A stretch of DNA of 64,000 nt from contig JAPMXV010000055.1 of NCBI GenBank assembly GCA_026936335.1, positions 124,001 through 188,000 on the forward strand, in the 5' to 3' direction. The position numbers and the translations under genes were made by a program. The notes below the pieces were generated by a model, which was not told the DNA's origin, made no database searches, and was given only the letters and a program-made list of their open reading frames with translations. How positions within the stretch are numbered: the stretch's first letter is position 1; each line of letters begins with the position of its first letter. Below are positions 48,364-60,800 of the stretch, one piece after another. Source of the stretch: Mantamonas sphyraenae. Taxonomy: Eukaryota; CRuMs; Mantamonadidae.

Positions 48364-50310
48364 ATGTCGCGCACTACTCAGCTCAAGCTGGTCAACAAGA
48401 AGATCGCCAAGGAGAACGACGAGCTCCGCTCCCGCGTGGACATCTACGAGGACAACGAGCGCCTCAAGACCGAAAACGCAGAGCTTCGCGCAAAGCTTTT
48501 CCTTTACGAGGGCTCCGTCCAGGCCGACCAGGAGCAATACAACCAGGCTCTCGAGCAGGAGAGTACGTTTACACACACACGCACAACCCATCCTCCAACA
48601 CCATTCCTTCCCGAGGCCCCACCCTGCATGCTGAGCGCTGCCCCCTTTTTTCCGGTGCCACACAAAAAATTCCCCTCTTTGCACAAACTCACCTCCCGCT
48701 TGCAAAACACACCCCCCAGTCGCCAAGAAGCTCAGCGCCAAGGAGCTCGAGGAGGTCCGCCAGGCCTTCAACCAGTTTGACACCGACGGAAGCGGCACCA
48801 TCGACCTCGGCGAGCTGCAGGCGCTCAGCAAAGAGCTCCTCGACCCCATGTCTGAGGAAGAGGCCAAGAAGGCCATGGAGGAGCTTGACCAGGACGGCTC
48901 TGGCGACATCAGCTTCGACGAGTTCCTCGTCTGGTGGGTCTCTGACCGCGACAAGGATTCGCAAAAGGTATGTTCACCGCGTGTCCCTCTGTCCCTCTGT
49001 CTCGCTGTGTGTCCCCGCCTTTCCCCGTTTTCCACAAACCAAAAAAATCCTCACACGTCACACCGCGAAATCCAACCGCCCCGCCCCGCCCCCTTCCCAC
49101 CTCTTTCTCCCACACACAGGGCATGAAGATGCGCCTCCTCAAGCTGCGTCTCCGCTCCGAGCGCTTCTCCAAGCGTGTCAACACCATCGCCAAGCGTCTC
49201 GAGCGCAAGGGTGCCTCTGCGTCGACCAACACCGCCGCCGACGTCGAGCAGCCCGACGAGAACGTCCTCCGCTTCCACCTCGGCATCTCGGCAGGCACCA
49301 ACGAGGAGTCCACCTCTGCAGGCAGCTTCGTCTACACGCCCCAGGACGAGACCGAGGCCGCCGCAGGCTTTGAGGCCCTCTCCGCCCCCGAAGGCACCCA
49401 GGCCGCCATGGCCTTCCACATTGCCCTTCGCGACTCGCTCTCCACTGAGGAGGCCGAAGGCGTCCGCGATTACATCCAGGGCAAGTGGGATAAGAACTCT
49501 GAAGAGATGTTCCAGGTCCTCGACCTGCCCTTTGACATCACCTTTGGCTGCACCCTCGAGGACAACAACAAGACCCTCAAGCTGGCCATCTACAGCCCCG
49601 TCAACCCCACTGCCATGATCCCGGGCTTCAAGAGCAAGTGGATCAAGACCCTCGAGGGCCGCGGCTCCTCCGACTTTACCATGGACGACTTCCAGAACTC
49701 GGGCAAGACCATCGCAGAGATGCTCAACTTTGCCTTTGACTTTACCCTCGAAATCGATCGCGGCTTCATCAAGTTCCTCTCCGCCCTTTCCGCCGACTCG
49801 AGCAACGACGACCGCTGGGCCGTCCTCTGGATGAAGTTCACCAAGAACATCGACTACCAGATGCACTTCCGCGACATCCGCGAGCTCTTTATCGGCACCA
49901 CCGGCCTCGCTTCCTTTGCAGAGACCGAGGAGGACAAGAAGATCGTCGACTTTTTCAACCAGACCCACAACGACAGCATGGGCAACATGGCCAAGACCGT
50001 CGCCGAGGTCTTTGTCCCGCCCTACACCGAGACCGCAGACGAGAAGGTCATCTCCGTCTACAAGAACGTCGTTGAGAAGATGTCTGCCCTCACCAAGTTC
50101 ACCATCCAGACCACCGACCTCAACTTCACCGAGGAGACCGAAAACTCCCGCTGGATGGAGGTCCTGCCCCCGTTCTCCGAGATCGAGCCCTACATCGAGG
50201 GTGTCATCCAGCAGCGCAAGCTCCAGCTCGCCGCCCTCTACGGCGACTACGGCATGGATGTCGTCCCCAACGTTGCCCCGGCCACGCAGGACTATGACGA
50301 CTTTTGGTAA
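48364..50310 (+). CDS. Coiled-coil, EF-hand protein with a C-terminal domain of unknown type
   Basis: Exons 48364-48562, 48720-48967 and 49120-50310; 545 aa. Residues 1-66 are a coiled coil (LKLVNKKIAKENDELRSRV). Two EF-hands follow: DTDGSGTIDLGE (about 85) and DQDGSGDISFDE (about 122), both with full calcium ligands. Basic helical sequence (MRLLKLRLRSERFSKRV) leads to about 350 residues of a well-ordered acidic domain that I do not recognise (FDITFGCTLEDNNKTLKLAIYS, WAVLWMKFTKNIDYQMHF in parts). Likely a cytosolic or cytoskeletal calcium-responsive protein. Divergent from HMCES by 80 bp; 27 bp from the next stop. Confidence 0.75.
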
Positions 50311-50337
50311 TTCAGAAATCAAGCCCGCCCGTTTGCT

Positions 50338-52650
50338 TCATTCCCTCGTCTCCACCCTCTCCATCGCCGCTCCCAAATGCAAAAGGTACGCAGGGTGCAG
50401 GTGCGTCCCGTCCAGCTCAAACTCCTTGTGCAACTGCCCTTCCTCGTCCAGCAGCGCATCGAAAAAGTCCAGCCAGCGCAGCGTCGGATGCGCAGCAATC
50501 CGCTTGTGCAGCAGCCCGTTAAACACGCGCACCACCGCACGCGTCTCTTTCAACACAGGCACAATGGGGTGCACAAACACCCGCGCCTGCTTTGTCTTTT
50601 CCAGCTCCTCCATCTTGCGCACGTAGATGTCAATGGCCACCTCGCTCGCCTCTTCCACACTTTCGTACCTGCACTTCTCCACCGCCACCAGGAAGCCCTC
50701 GCGGCAGTCGATCTCTCCAAACAGAAACACCACGTCCGCCCCGTCTGGGATTGTCTTGCTCACGTACTCGTAGTTGCGTTTCGGGTAAAAGATGCTCTCG
50801 TCGCGCAGGTGCCACGCTTTCAGGCCCGTCACCAGTTTCGGCACCAGCACACGTTTCTCCCCACACACTTCCACCTCTCGCCACGCCGTCGCCAGCGTAT
50901 GCGAGTCGCCACACACATACACCGCTCGCGCTGCGCTTGTCACTCGCTCCAGCGTGTCCACAGGCACCTCCATCGTCTCCAGCAGCTGTGCAATGCAGCA
51001 GTAGTACGCGTGTTCGTTGCGCACGCTCGTCAGGTGCAGCTTCTCTTTGCCCTTTGCCGCCTCTGCCACATTCACCAGCGCTTTCAGCCGGTTCATGTTC
51101 CCGCGCACGTACAACACCTTGATGCACGTAAACACAATCGCCAGCACATCCAGCTCCTCCTCGTTGAATCGTGTCGGATTTCCAATCACCTTGGACCCGC
51201 TGCTGCTGGTGCTGCTGCTGCTATTGCTACTGCTGTTCAGCTCTGCTGCCACGCTGCTGCTGTTTCCTTCCGCGCCATCCTCTTTCCCTTGCCCAACACG
51301 CACGTCTCCCTCTCCGACCTTTTCTTCAAGGTCATCAACCCGTTGCACCTCGTCCACAGCCACGTGCACATTGTCAATGTCCCCCACCAGTGCCAACACC
51401 GTGGCCATGCGCAGGGGGCCGGCCGCCCCGTCCACGTACAACCGCGCCTCGGCTGCCCTCCGTACAAACGCAACCATCGTCTCAAACGCCTCCTGGTACC
51501 GATTGACAATTTCCAACACATGGACGTAGTTGAGCACATACGACGCATTCAGCGGCTCCTCCTCCACGCTGCGAGCGTACAACTGCACACTCTCCTCCAT
51601 CTGCCCGTGCTCCTTGCAGATCAGCCCCAGGTACGCAAACGCAGACGCCAGCGAACCCGAACCGCCCTCCATCTCTGCCAGCAGCATCTGCACACCCTGC
51701 TTGCCATTCACGGCCAGCGCAAGGTCCTTCCGCACTGCTTCGTCCTGCGGCTTCAACAGAAGCGACCGCAGATACACACGCAGAGCATCCTGTGTGGCGC
51801 CTTGCCTCAGGAGCACTCCCGCGTACACTTGGCACGCATCCACGTTGTTCTCGTTCACCTGCATCACCTGTGCTGCTAGCTTGGCCGCCGTCACGTCTTG
51901 GCCTGCCTGCATCAGCAGGCGTGCCATTTCCACCTGTACCCGCTCGCCACCCACCTGTGCCACCAGCTTCTCGTCCTCCGCCACCGCCATGTACGTCGCC
52001 TGCGCCTCCTCCAGCTTCCCCAGCTTCGCATAGCACTCTGCGAGTCGCATGCCCACTTCCGCCTCCTTCTTGCTGCGTTGCCACATCGCCCCAAGCACCG
52101 TTTCCGCCCGTTTGTACTTCCCTGCGTCCATCCAGATCAATCCCATCCGAAAGTTGGCCACGATGTTGTCTGCTTCCGCCTCCACCACCGCCTCGTACGC
52201 TTTCATCGCCTGTCGGAACTGGCCCTTCTCCACGTGTCCCTGAGCCATTGCCAGCAGCGCCTGCACTCCACCGACCCCACTCCTTCCTTCCTTTGTCCTT
52301 GCCTTTTCCTTGCTTGGCTTTGCCTTTGTGTTTGCCCGTGCGTCCTCTGCCTGTTCCTTGGCCTGTGCCCTTGCCTCCCCTTCCACCGCAAACACGTCGC
52401 ATCCTGCCTTGACATACCTCGTCAACGCACGCTCGCTGTCCAATGTTCCCTTTTGGTCCGTCTGCAGCTCCAGCCGCCCGGCATCCACCGTCCGCGTGGC
52501 CCCGTGCTTGCGGTTGTACCGCCGCGCAATCTCTTCCGCCAGTCCGCTTCGGCTCAGCGCCTGCTCCGTGGGCCACTTGATGATGCCCGTCCACTTGGGT
52601 GCGCGGTCTTCCACATGCACGTAAAACTTGATCACCTCCTTCTTCGACAT
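50338..52650 (-). CDS. TPR protein fused to an SGNH-hydrolase-like domain
   Basis: Single exon, 770 aa from the Met at 52650 (an upstream in-frame Met at 52686 is also possible). Residues about 130-420 contain at least six tetratricopeptide-like helices: FRQAMKAYEAVVEAEADNI, ANFRMGLIWMDAGKYKRAE, YAKLGKLEEAQATYMAV. The C-terminal about 220 residues look like an SGNH esterase fold: block I VYVCGDSHT, block III-like LFGEIDCREG, and block V ELDGTHLHPAY with the Asp-x-x-His pair. In between is a Ser/Asn-rich linker. The Ser, Asp and His of the predicted triad are all present. Substrate unknown; acyl or glycan ester hydrolysis is an inference. Confidence 0.75.
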   Translation of the reverse strand: MSKKEVIKFYVHVEDRAPKWTGIIKWPTEQALSRSGLAEEIARRYNRKHGATRTVDAGRLELQTDQKGTLDSERALTRYVKAGCDVFAVEGEARAQAKEQAEDARANTKAKPSKEKARTKEGRSGVGGVQALLAMAQGHVEKGQFRQAMKAYEAVVEAEADNIVANFRMGLIWMDAGKYKRAETVLGAMWQRSKKEAEVGMRLAECYAKLGKLEEAQATYMAVAEDEKLVAQVGGERVQVEMARLLMQAGQDVTAAKLAAQVMQVNENNVDACQVYAGVLLRQGATQDALRVYLRSLLLKPQDEAVRKDLALAVNGKQGVQMLLAEMEGGSGSLASAFAYLGLICKEHGQMEESVQLYARSVEEEPLNASYVLNYVHVLEIVNRYQEAFETMVAFVRRAAEARLYVDGAAGPLRMATVLALVGDIDNVHVAVDEVQRVDDLEEKVGEGDVRVGQGKEDGAEGNSSSVAAELNSSSNSSSSTSSSGSKVIGNPTRFNEEELDVLAIVFTCIKVLYVRGNMNRLKALVNVAEAAKGKEKLHLTSVRNEHAYYCCIAQLLETMEVPVDTLERVTSAARAVYVCGDSHTLATAWREVEVCGEKRVLVPKLVTGLKAWHLRDESIFYPKRNYEYVSKTIPDGADVVFLFGEIDCREGFLVAVEKCRYESVEEASEVAIDIYVRKMEELEKTKQARVFVHPIVPVLKETRAVVRVFNGLLHKRIAAHPTLRWLDFFDALLDEEGQLHKEFELDGTHLHPAYLLHLGAAMERVETRE

Positions 52651-52686
52651 GCCACAACACACAACACACAAAGCAATTGCCTGCAT

Positions 52687-55600
52687 TCACCGTCGCCTTC
52701 CACCCGCGCCCCCTCTCCTCTCCTCCAGCAACGGTGGAACATACGCAGAGTTGCCCCTCAGAAACCCATCCCTCGTCGTCACGCTCACAGCCGCGTCCAT
52801 CGCCGCAGACATCCGCCGAAAGTTCAGTTCCGGCACCTTCAGCCGAAACCCTCCCTCCGTCGATGCAATCCGCTTGGCCTTTCTTTCCTCCTCTTCGTCC
52901 TCCTGCTTCTCTTGCTCCCACATAAGCCTGCGTGGCCTTCCCGGCGCTGTGGCTAGTCCCTGACGACTCCTGCTCGTGCTCATACGATTCGGGTTGCTTC
53001 TCCCCTTGCCACTGCTTGCCATCCGCCCACTGCTGTGTCCTCGCTTCCCATGCTTTCGCGACCGTGCACTTTGCGTCTGTTTCTCCTCCACCAATCGCCA
53101 CATCCCGTCCTGTCGCGTCGCTGGCCGCACAATGGGCAGGCTCTTGCCGCTCCCGCGTCGCGCCCCTGCTGGTGCTGTCTTTGGAGGCACACGTTGCATG
53201 CGTCCATGCAACACAAACACATCTGTCGGGTTGCCCACATCGTCCCAATCTCGCACCACCTCCACTCCATCATCCTGCTCCCGTCCCCGCTCCGCATCCT
53301 CGTTCTCCTCTTCCCGCTCTGCAAAGCCCTTTGCCATCACCTGTGGCCTCGGACTCGCATACGATTTGGCAACCGTCCACGCGCCATCCAGGCCTGCCAC
53401 ACCTGCTTCCCACACAAACACCTCATCTTCCTCCTCCTCTTCCTCCTCATCCTCCTCTTCCTGTCTGTCCTCCACCTCTTGCTCTCCCGCCTCCCACCTT
53501 CGCACAGGCTGCCGTGTTATATCCAGAGGAATCACAAGCGACTCACTGCGCGAGTGCGTGCGGAACCGCAGTCCTTCGTGAGGCGTGTCCAGACGATGCA
53601 CCTGGCCAACCAGGCCCTTCTGCCCACGCGGGCTCTCTGAAGCGCCCCACAGTCGATGAGCCTTCCCGCTTCCCTGTTGTGCACTCCCAGATCCTCCTTT
53701 CACCGCCACACCGCTTGCTACAACCTTCCTTTCCTCCTGCGCACGGTCCACTGCAAGCACATCGTGCTCCGGGTCTGGTCGCCCCATGGTACTGCTGGAT
53801 GGCATTGCGTATGGAAACAGCTTTCCACGCTCCACCAGCACAGACGTCATTCCTGCCCGCGGGCTCTTTGTGTCTCCCTCTTGCACTCCTACGCTCATCC
53901 CAGATGGTGACAATCCCACACGAGGGCTGCCCACGACCATTTCCCCCACTGCTTCTCCAGGGCTGCTGAACGCTGCCTTCTTGCTGTGCATCGGACTCAA
54001 GCGAGCACTGCGCAACGGTTTCACCAACCGCCCATGCCTCTTGTGCTGCTGCGTCTGCCTGACCCCGTTCCCACTGCGACCACCCACCGCCGTCAACCAA
54101 TTCATCTCTGGCGGCAGCTCATCTTCACCCACCCCCTCCTCCTCCTCACCTCCTCCTCATCCTCCTCCTCCTCCTCCCGTTTTTCCTCCACACGCACAAC
54201 CACCGCTGGCACCTGTCGCTGAGGCACACGTATGCGCGACACAAGCAACCCATCCCGCTCGCTCTCCGTCATCTCGGCCGCCGCCAGATTCGCGGGGAGC
54301 ACACGCACGTCACTCACTTCTTCCCTGTGCTTCCGCACCTGCCGCACTGGCGCTCGCGGCTTATACGCCGTCTTCACAGGCGACAGTGCCTCAAACGACT
54401 CCATCCCACTGCCCATCTTCCGCTCGTCCTCAAAGTACAACGAATCCATCCCTCCGGACGTGTACGGCTCCTCTTCCTCCTCCTCCACAAAGTGATACAC
54501 CGTGTTTGCGTTCACTCCACGCCTCTTCCTTCCGTCGCCGTCCGCCTCGGCATCCACAATCACCACCACATCCTTCTCGCTCATTTCCTCCGCCTCCTCT
54601 GCCTCCTCTGCCTCCCGCTCCAGCTGGCGCACCATGCCAAACACCACTGCCACATCCTCCGCCACCTCATCCTCATTCTCCTCCTCCCCGTCTTCGTCTT
54701 TGCCCACCGCAGATAGCGACGGAACCATCACACGCTCCACCTTTTTCCCTGCAGTCACACGGTCCATCCACTGCTGCTGCTCCTTCTTCCGCCGCTCCTC
54801 CGCCGCCTTTTCCGCCTCTTCAGCTGCCTTTCGCTTCTCTCGGCTCCTGTGTGCACGCATCTCGTCCACCTTTCGAGTCGTCGCCACCCCCTTCTTCTTG
54901 CTCTCCTTCCTGCTGCCGCTGCGTCCGGGGGATACATCCTCCTCCTCTTTCCCCACACTTTCCTTCTTCTTTGCATCCACAATCGCAACGCTGCTCTTCT
55001 CCCCATCCTCCTCCACTTCCTCCTCGGCCTGCCTCAGCGCTTCATCCATCGGCATTTCCGGTTGCAGGCCCACCATGTGGTTTGTGCGCTTCATGCTCAG
55101 CCCACCGCCTGCCTTGTGTCCTGTCACAGTCTGTACACGTGCAGCACGCGCCCTTTTCCTCCTCCTTTGCCTTCTGCTTCTCCTTCTGCAGAGACTGTTT
55201 GCTCACACGCGCACGCGCAAGCTCCACCTTGCCCATTTTGCGTCCCACAATCACCTCTCCCAACGTGTCCACACTCGGCTCCACCTCCACGGTCTCCTCC
55301 GACTTTGGCTCCTCCGCCTGCCGCATCTTTTCCATCCGCTCTTTTGCCAGCGCCGCACGTTCGCTCATCCCACGACGCAGCGTTTCCATCTGGTCCTCAA
55401 AACTCACGCTTGGTTGCATCGATGGCCCCTCGCTTTCTCTGCTGCTGCTCCCAGACATGATCTCCTCCAGCAACGATCCCGTGCTGTCTCCTCCACCCCA
55501 TTGCCCAGACGCTCGCTGTTGCTGCCTTTCCAGGATCCGTGCTCGCATCTGCTCCAGATCCACGTGTGTTCGCTCCACTTCCACCGGCCCTTCGGTCACC

Positions 55601-57776
55601 TTTTCCTGGAGTTGCGTTTCGTACGTGCTCGCTCGCTCCAGAAACGACGCGTCCCGCGTCAACAGAAACTTGTTGTAGTTTGCCTGCTTCAGACGCTGCT
55701 CCCGTGTCGACTTGCCCACCCGCGCTGCCAACGACTGCAATCCGCCCAGTTTGTTGCGCAGCATCAACTTGTATCGCAGCGCATCCCGTTCACGACGCTG
55801 CAGCCTGCCGCTATCCGCAAGCTCCTCAAACCGAGGCATGTCAAGCAACCGTAGCTCCGGTCCCGGGTCCATGCTTGCCCAGTCGTGCACCTGCATGTCG
55901 TTGGAAAAGTCGCACTGCACCAGCGTCACCGTCGTCAGCCCCTGCAGACTCTTCAGCATAAACGCAGTCTTTTCACCAAACAACACGTTGTGCACCGTCA
56001 GCTCGCGCAGATGCGGCATCACAAGCAAATACTTCAGCCCGCGCATCGTCAACTGGTGCTCGCGCTGGAACCCGCGTCGCAGCCGCATTGCGTGCGAGTG
56101 TGGCACGATCTCAAGCTTCTCCAAAAAGTCAAAGTGGGCAGCAGCGACAGCGCAAGGTCGCCTGCATCCAACGACAGCTCACGCAGCGACGCATGGTGGT
56201 GGTGGTGCAGCCGCTCCAAACTGCGGTCCGTGATCCGGTTGCCCGTAATGTCCAGTTTGCGCAGACGTCCCACGCGTGCAATGTCTCGCATGGCCGAGTC
56301 TCGCAGACGACACTGACTCACACTCAGTTCGTTCAGCGCAGACAGCTTTGCCAGGAAACGAAGACTTCCCCGCCGGCTCAGGTTGTTGTGATCCAGGTTC
56401 AACACACGCAGCCGATCCCACTGTACAAAGGGCAGACTGCGAGCAAGCTCCACGTCCGCCAGCGCCTCTCCGTTCAACATGCAATCGTGCAGATCCAGCT
56501 CGCGCAGCCGGTATAGCTGGCCAAGCACGGGCAACATGCGTGCCTTTACCTTGCACCGCCCCAACTTTAGGCTCTCCAAGTGGCTCAGCGTGCCCAAACA
56601 CTCAAAGTGTTCCATGAGCGAGGTGCCCACCACCATGCTCACGTCCAGTTTGTGCAGCGTGGATGCCAGCCCGCCAAACCGCGTCAACGCCACACTCGTC
56701 ATGCCCGTGTTGCCCACCAGTAGCTCCCGCAGCTTGCTTAGCCTCTGGATGCTGTGCATAGCTTTCGAAGTCACCAGAGCACACCAGCTCAAATCCAGGT
56801 GGGTAAGCGACCCTTGCAGCGGTTCCAACTGCCGCACCGCAGCGTCCGTCACGTTCAAACAGTGCGACAGCGACAAGCTGCTCAGATGCTTCAGACGTCC
56901 AATGTGCGCCATGCTGTCTGCGTCCACGGATTGGATGCGTGTGAACGACACCGTACGCAGGCTCGAACTCAGCTGCGCGTACAACTCTTCCGTCGCCGTA
57001 AACTGCGTCAGCGAAAACGTGTTTAGAAAACGCATGCGCTTCAGTGCACTCGCAAGACCCGACATCGACACGTTGACATTGTCCCCCAGATGCAGTTCAC
57101 GCATGCGTGTCTCGCCACTCAACTGTTCCAACCAGTCGTCGTCCACCTCACTCAGCCCCACAAATGCCACACGCGTCAAGCCACACCGCACCAACTCCTG
57201 TACAAAGGGCGCCGTCAACCGCCCGTTCCGCCTCCGGTACGCATAAATGGCCGCCAGCGTGGGCGACGTTACCTTTTCCGCAAAGCGTCGCTTGGCCAAC
57301 CCGCGGAACGCGTCCATGTGCACCGCCAGTGTCTTGATGCACAAGTGTTTCAGAGATGCCGGCTGGTACATCAGACACCCCGTGTCCAGTTCCTTCGCCG
57401 TCTCCCATGCCGCCTTGGCCGCTGCCACTGTGTCGGCCACCTCTTTGTCCCGAGCTTCATCCCGCTCCACATCTTCGGCGTCTTCCTCTTCTTCTTCTTC
57501 TTCCTCCTCCTCTTCGTCCTCTTCCTTCTCTTCGTCCCCATCCTCGTTGCTTCCGTCCTCTCTGTCTCGTTGTGCTTCCGCTTGCCTTGTATGCACACTG
57601 CTACTTGCTTCCTGCAGTGGCACACGGCCCCCCGAGTGCACAGACCGTTGCTCCTCATCTCTGCGCGGGCCGTCCTCCTCGTCCGATGACCACACATCCT
57701 CCTCCAGCGCTATCATCTCATCGAGGCCATCTGTGGACAATGCAGTGTGCATCGACGACCGCGACGCTGATCGCAT
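52687..57776 (-). CDS. Large leucine-rich-repeat protein (paralogue 1)
   Basis: About 1696 aa if three one-base slips are read through, otherwise intronless. The N-terminus has an acidic poly-Glu region. Then SLKHLCIKTLAVHMDAFRGL, a helical F-box/RAD7-like start, is followed by 12 or more LRRs of the cysteine-containing type (LTHLDLSWCALVTSKAM, HLSSLSLSHCLNVTDAAV). After the LRRs come about 1000 residues of charged, mostly disordered sequence with coiled-coil runs and poly-Glu. The slips are near A5 56123-56127, CCCTTTT 55151-55157 and C5 54132-54136 (plus-strand positions); a single gene is inferred because the open frames abut exactly there. It could be two or three genes instead. Confidence 0.7.
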
Positions 57777-57856
57777 GGCCCCTCACCCGTCTCCGCAAAA
57801 ATGGTTTTGCCGGGCCAACGCTGCCGCCCCCAACTCCCTTTGCAACCCACCGCCGG

Positions 57857-60800
57857 ATGAGCAGCTCGGCGGCGGCAGTGGCTACGCAAGCACAGGGCCT
57901 GACACGCACCAAGTCGTTGGGCACGTCTGCGTCGTCGCTGGAGCTGCCACAGCGCACGTACCGTGTCAAGTCTCTGCAGGAGCTATGTGTCCCTGCAGCA
58001 GCCAAGTTCCTTGTGGAAATGCCTTTCAGCGACGCGCGACGGGTGCAACGCAAGCTGGCCAAGAAGCGCAGTGTGGTCCAGAGCTTGTTTGACCACCTCC
58101 TGGCTCGCAGGAGACTCACCAAGGATTCGCTGCAGCGTTTGCTCTTCTTTGGCGTCGGCCATGTGAATCTGTACGGCTTGCGTTCCGTGGATGACACATG
58201 GGTGCAGCTGCTGGCCTCCAGCACTGGTTTTCACACCCTCAACCTGAGCTGGTGCCTGCTCATCAGCGCCAGCGGTTTGAAACCGTTGGCCAACCAGCAC
58301 GAACTGCGCCACCTGCTCCTCGACGGCATCACTATCGACGACCACACCATCGAAAACCTGCCCACCTCTATTCGTGAGCTCTCCCTACAAAAGATGCAAA
58401 CCCTCACATCGGTCGATCTCAAGTTTGTGCGCCGCTTGCGTCGCCTGGAGGTGGGTTTGCCAACTCTTGCCCATCACTCAACTCCCCCACACGCACACAC
58501 ACACACACAAACGTACACACAAACACACTCACTCACACACACTCACTCACACACATCCACTGTTCACAGACTCTGAACCTGGGAGGGTGCTACAACGTGG
58601 ACAGCGCCGCTGTGGAACACCTACTGAGTCTCAAGCGCACACTGACGAACCTGGACCTGAGCTGGTGTCCACGCATTGGCGACGAGGCAGCAGTGCACCT
58701 TGGGAAATTGAAGCACCTGAAGCGGTTGGACGTGGGCTGCACAGGCATGACAACTCGGGCGTTGGGGCCCATCAGCAGACTGCCCAGTCTGGAGGAGCTG
58801 GACCTGAGCATGGTGGTGGGTGCCGACCACGCCGATTCGTTTGCCGTGTTGTCACACATGACCAGTTTGCGCGCCTTGTCGCTGTCGCAGTGTAACGTGA
58901 CCGACACCATGCTGAAGCACCTGCAACCGTTGGCGCTGCTCGGCTCTCTGGACCTCAGCAGCACCAATGTGAGCGCAGACATGGGCGAGGCAATCGAGTG
59001 GCTGGATCTTCCCCTGCTCACCAGTCTCACTCTGGACACAAACACGGCCCTGGGCCAACCTGGAGCCCTGGATTGGCTTGCCCCATTGCAAGACCTCAAG
59101 GAGCTGAGCCTGTGCAGTTTGGGGCTGGAGAACGCTTGCAGTTCCGTCCTCCAGCACCTTTCCAAGTTGGAATCCCTGCAGATTGTGGGCAATGCGCTCA
59201 CAGGCGATTTCGCACGCGAGCTGCAACTTCCAAACCTCCGCTCGCTTGCCATCGAAATGGACAACGATGGAGTGCACAGTATCTGCATCAATCTGCCCAG
59301 TCTAACCTACCTGGACCTGTCTCCTCCTGCCACACAGCAGCGAGAGCGACAGAAAGACGGAGGCGACTCTTCGTCCAGCAGCAGCGGAACCGGCGGCGCT
59401 TTGCCGTTGAACACACTCACCGAGAACGGCCTGCGCTGTTTGCCCTTTCTGGAAGAGTTGGAGGTGCTTGTGTTGCAACACATGGAGATTGGCCTGGGAA
59501 CAGTCAACGTGGTACGGCACATGCCGAGTCTCAAGCGCCTGCGGCTGATTTCCATCACTCTGAACAACGTCAGTTGGCAGCAGCAACAGCAACAGCAGCA
59601 ACGTGCCCAGCAGCAGCAACAGCGCAAGAAGCGAACCCTGGAAACGTCACTGCGGAACGAACTGGACATGGGACCGCTGTTTGTGCTTTCGAGCATGAGT
59701 GGCCTCGAGGATGTGATTGTGGAGCAGGCCGACGTGGCACGCAAACACAGGTACAAAGTGGTGACGACGGGCTTGGGCGTACAGGCGGCATTCCATTGGC
59801 AGAAGCTGGGAGGTGCACGCAAACAGCGCAACGAGTCTTCTGGAATGGCCGCCCTGGGCAAGGGAAAGGTGCGCATGCGCAGCAGTGGCGTACGCACGCG
59901 AAGCGGCATGGGGGCCGTGGTGCGGCGGGTAGCAAGCAAGCATCGGCAGAAGAACATGCGCAAGTCCCGCAAGAAGCAGCAGGAGAAGGACAACGCGGGA
60001 AGCTCTGAACCGGGAGACCCCGAAGACAACGACAACAATGACAAGGACACAGATGACCAGCAAGACCAAATCGATGTGGACAAACAATATCCCAGCGACA
60101 AGCAAAGTGACAGCAGCAGCAGCAGCGACGACAAGAACACCGCGAGCAAGGCCACAATGGCACGGCGAGCGCGTACAAAGCGGGCCTTGCAGGTGCCACG
60201 ACGCAGGACACAGGGTGGAGATGGCATCCACATGACCCGAAGCAAATCGGACGGAGATGCAGACGAAGTGGAGATCGACATGGAGGAGGAAACTGACGGG
60301 GCAGCCATCGATGCGGATGGCGACCCATCGCAAAGTACAACAACCACGACGTCCCAGCGATCCACATCCACCACAGAACATGATGCAAGCACAGGACGAA
60401 AGGAGAGCCATTCTCCCGGGGATGGTCCACAGGAGCTTCTGGAGCCGGGTGACACAAGCAAGCAGAACGGGAATGGGAAGAAGAAACGCAGCCAGAGTTC
60501 GCTAAGCGACCTGGATTCCAAGCAGCAACAGGGACCCGTGGATGTCAAACAGATGCTGGAAGGTCTGGAAGAGCTGATGCTGCGTGTGGAGTTTGTGGAC
60601 GAGAAGGAGGAAGGCGTGGATGAGAAAGTGAGTGAGGAACAAGCACGCGCGGCGAGGATGCAGCAGGCGGAAGAAGCGAAACGCAACAGCGAGGCAGTGG
60701 CAGAGGAACTGGTTCAGGCACAGGAGGAACTAAGGGCGACGCAGGAGGCCATTCAGAAGCAAATGGAGAGGCTGCGGGGCGAGGACAACAAGGACGAGGC

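Noticed and set aside
51482-53248. 588-aa minus-strand frame overlapping the TPR-SGNH gene
   Set aside because: Gly/Arg/Ala-rich with no domain; it is the alternate frame of a clear TPR coding region.
53786-55678. 630-aa plus-strand Pro/Ser-rich frame
   Set aside because: Antisense of Glu/Arg-rich repeats of the LRR gene; composition explains the lack of stops.
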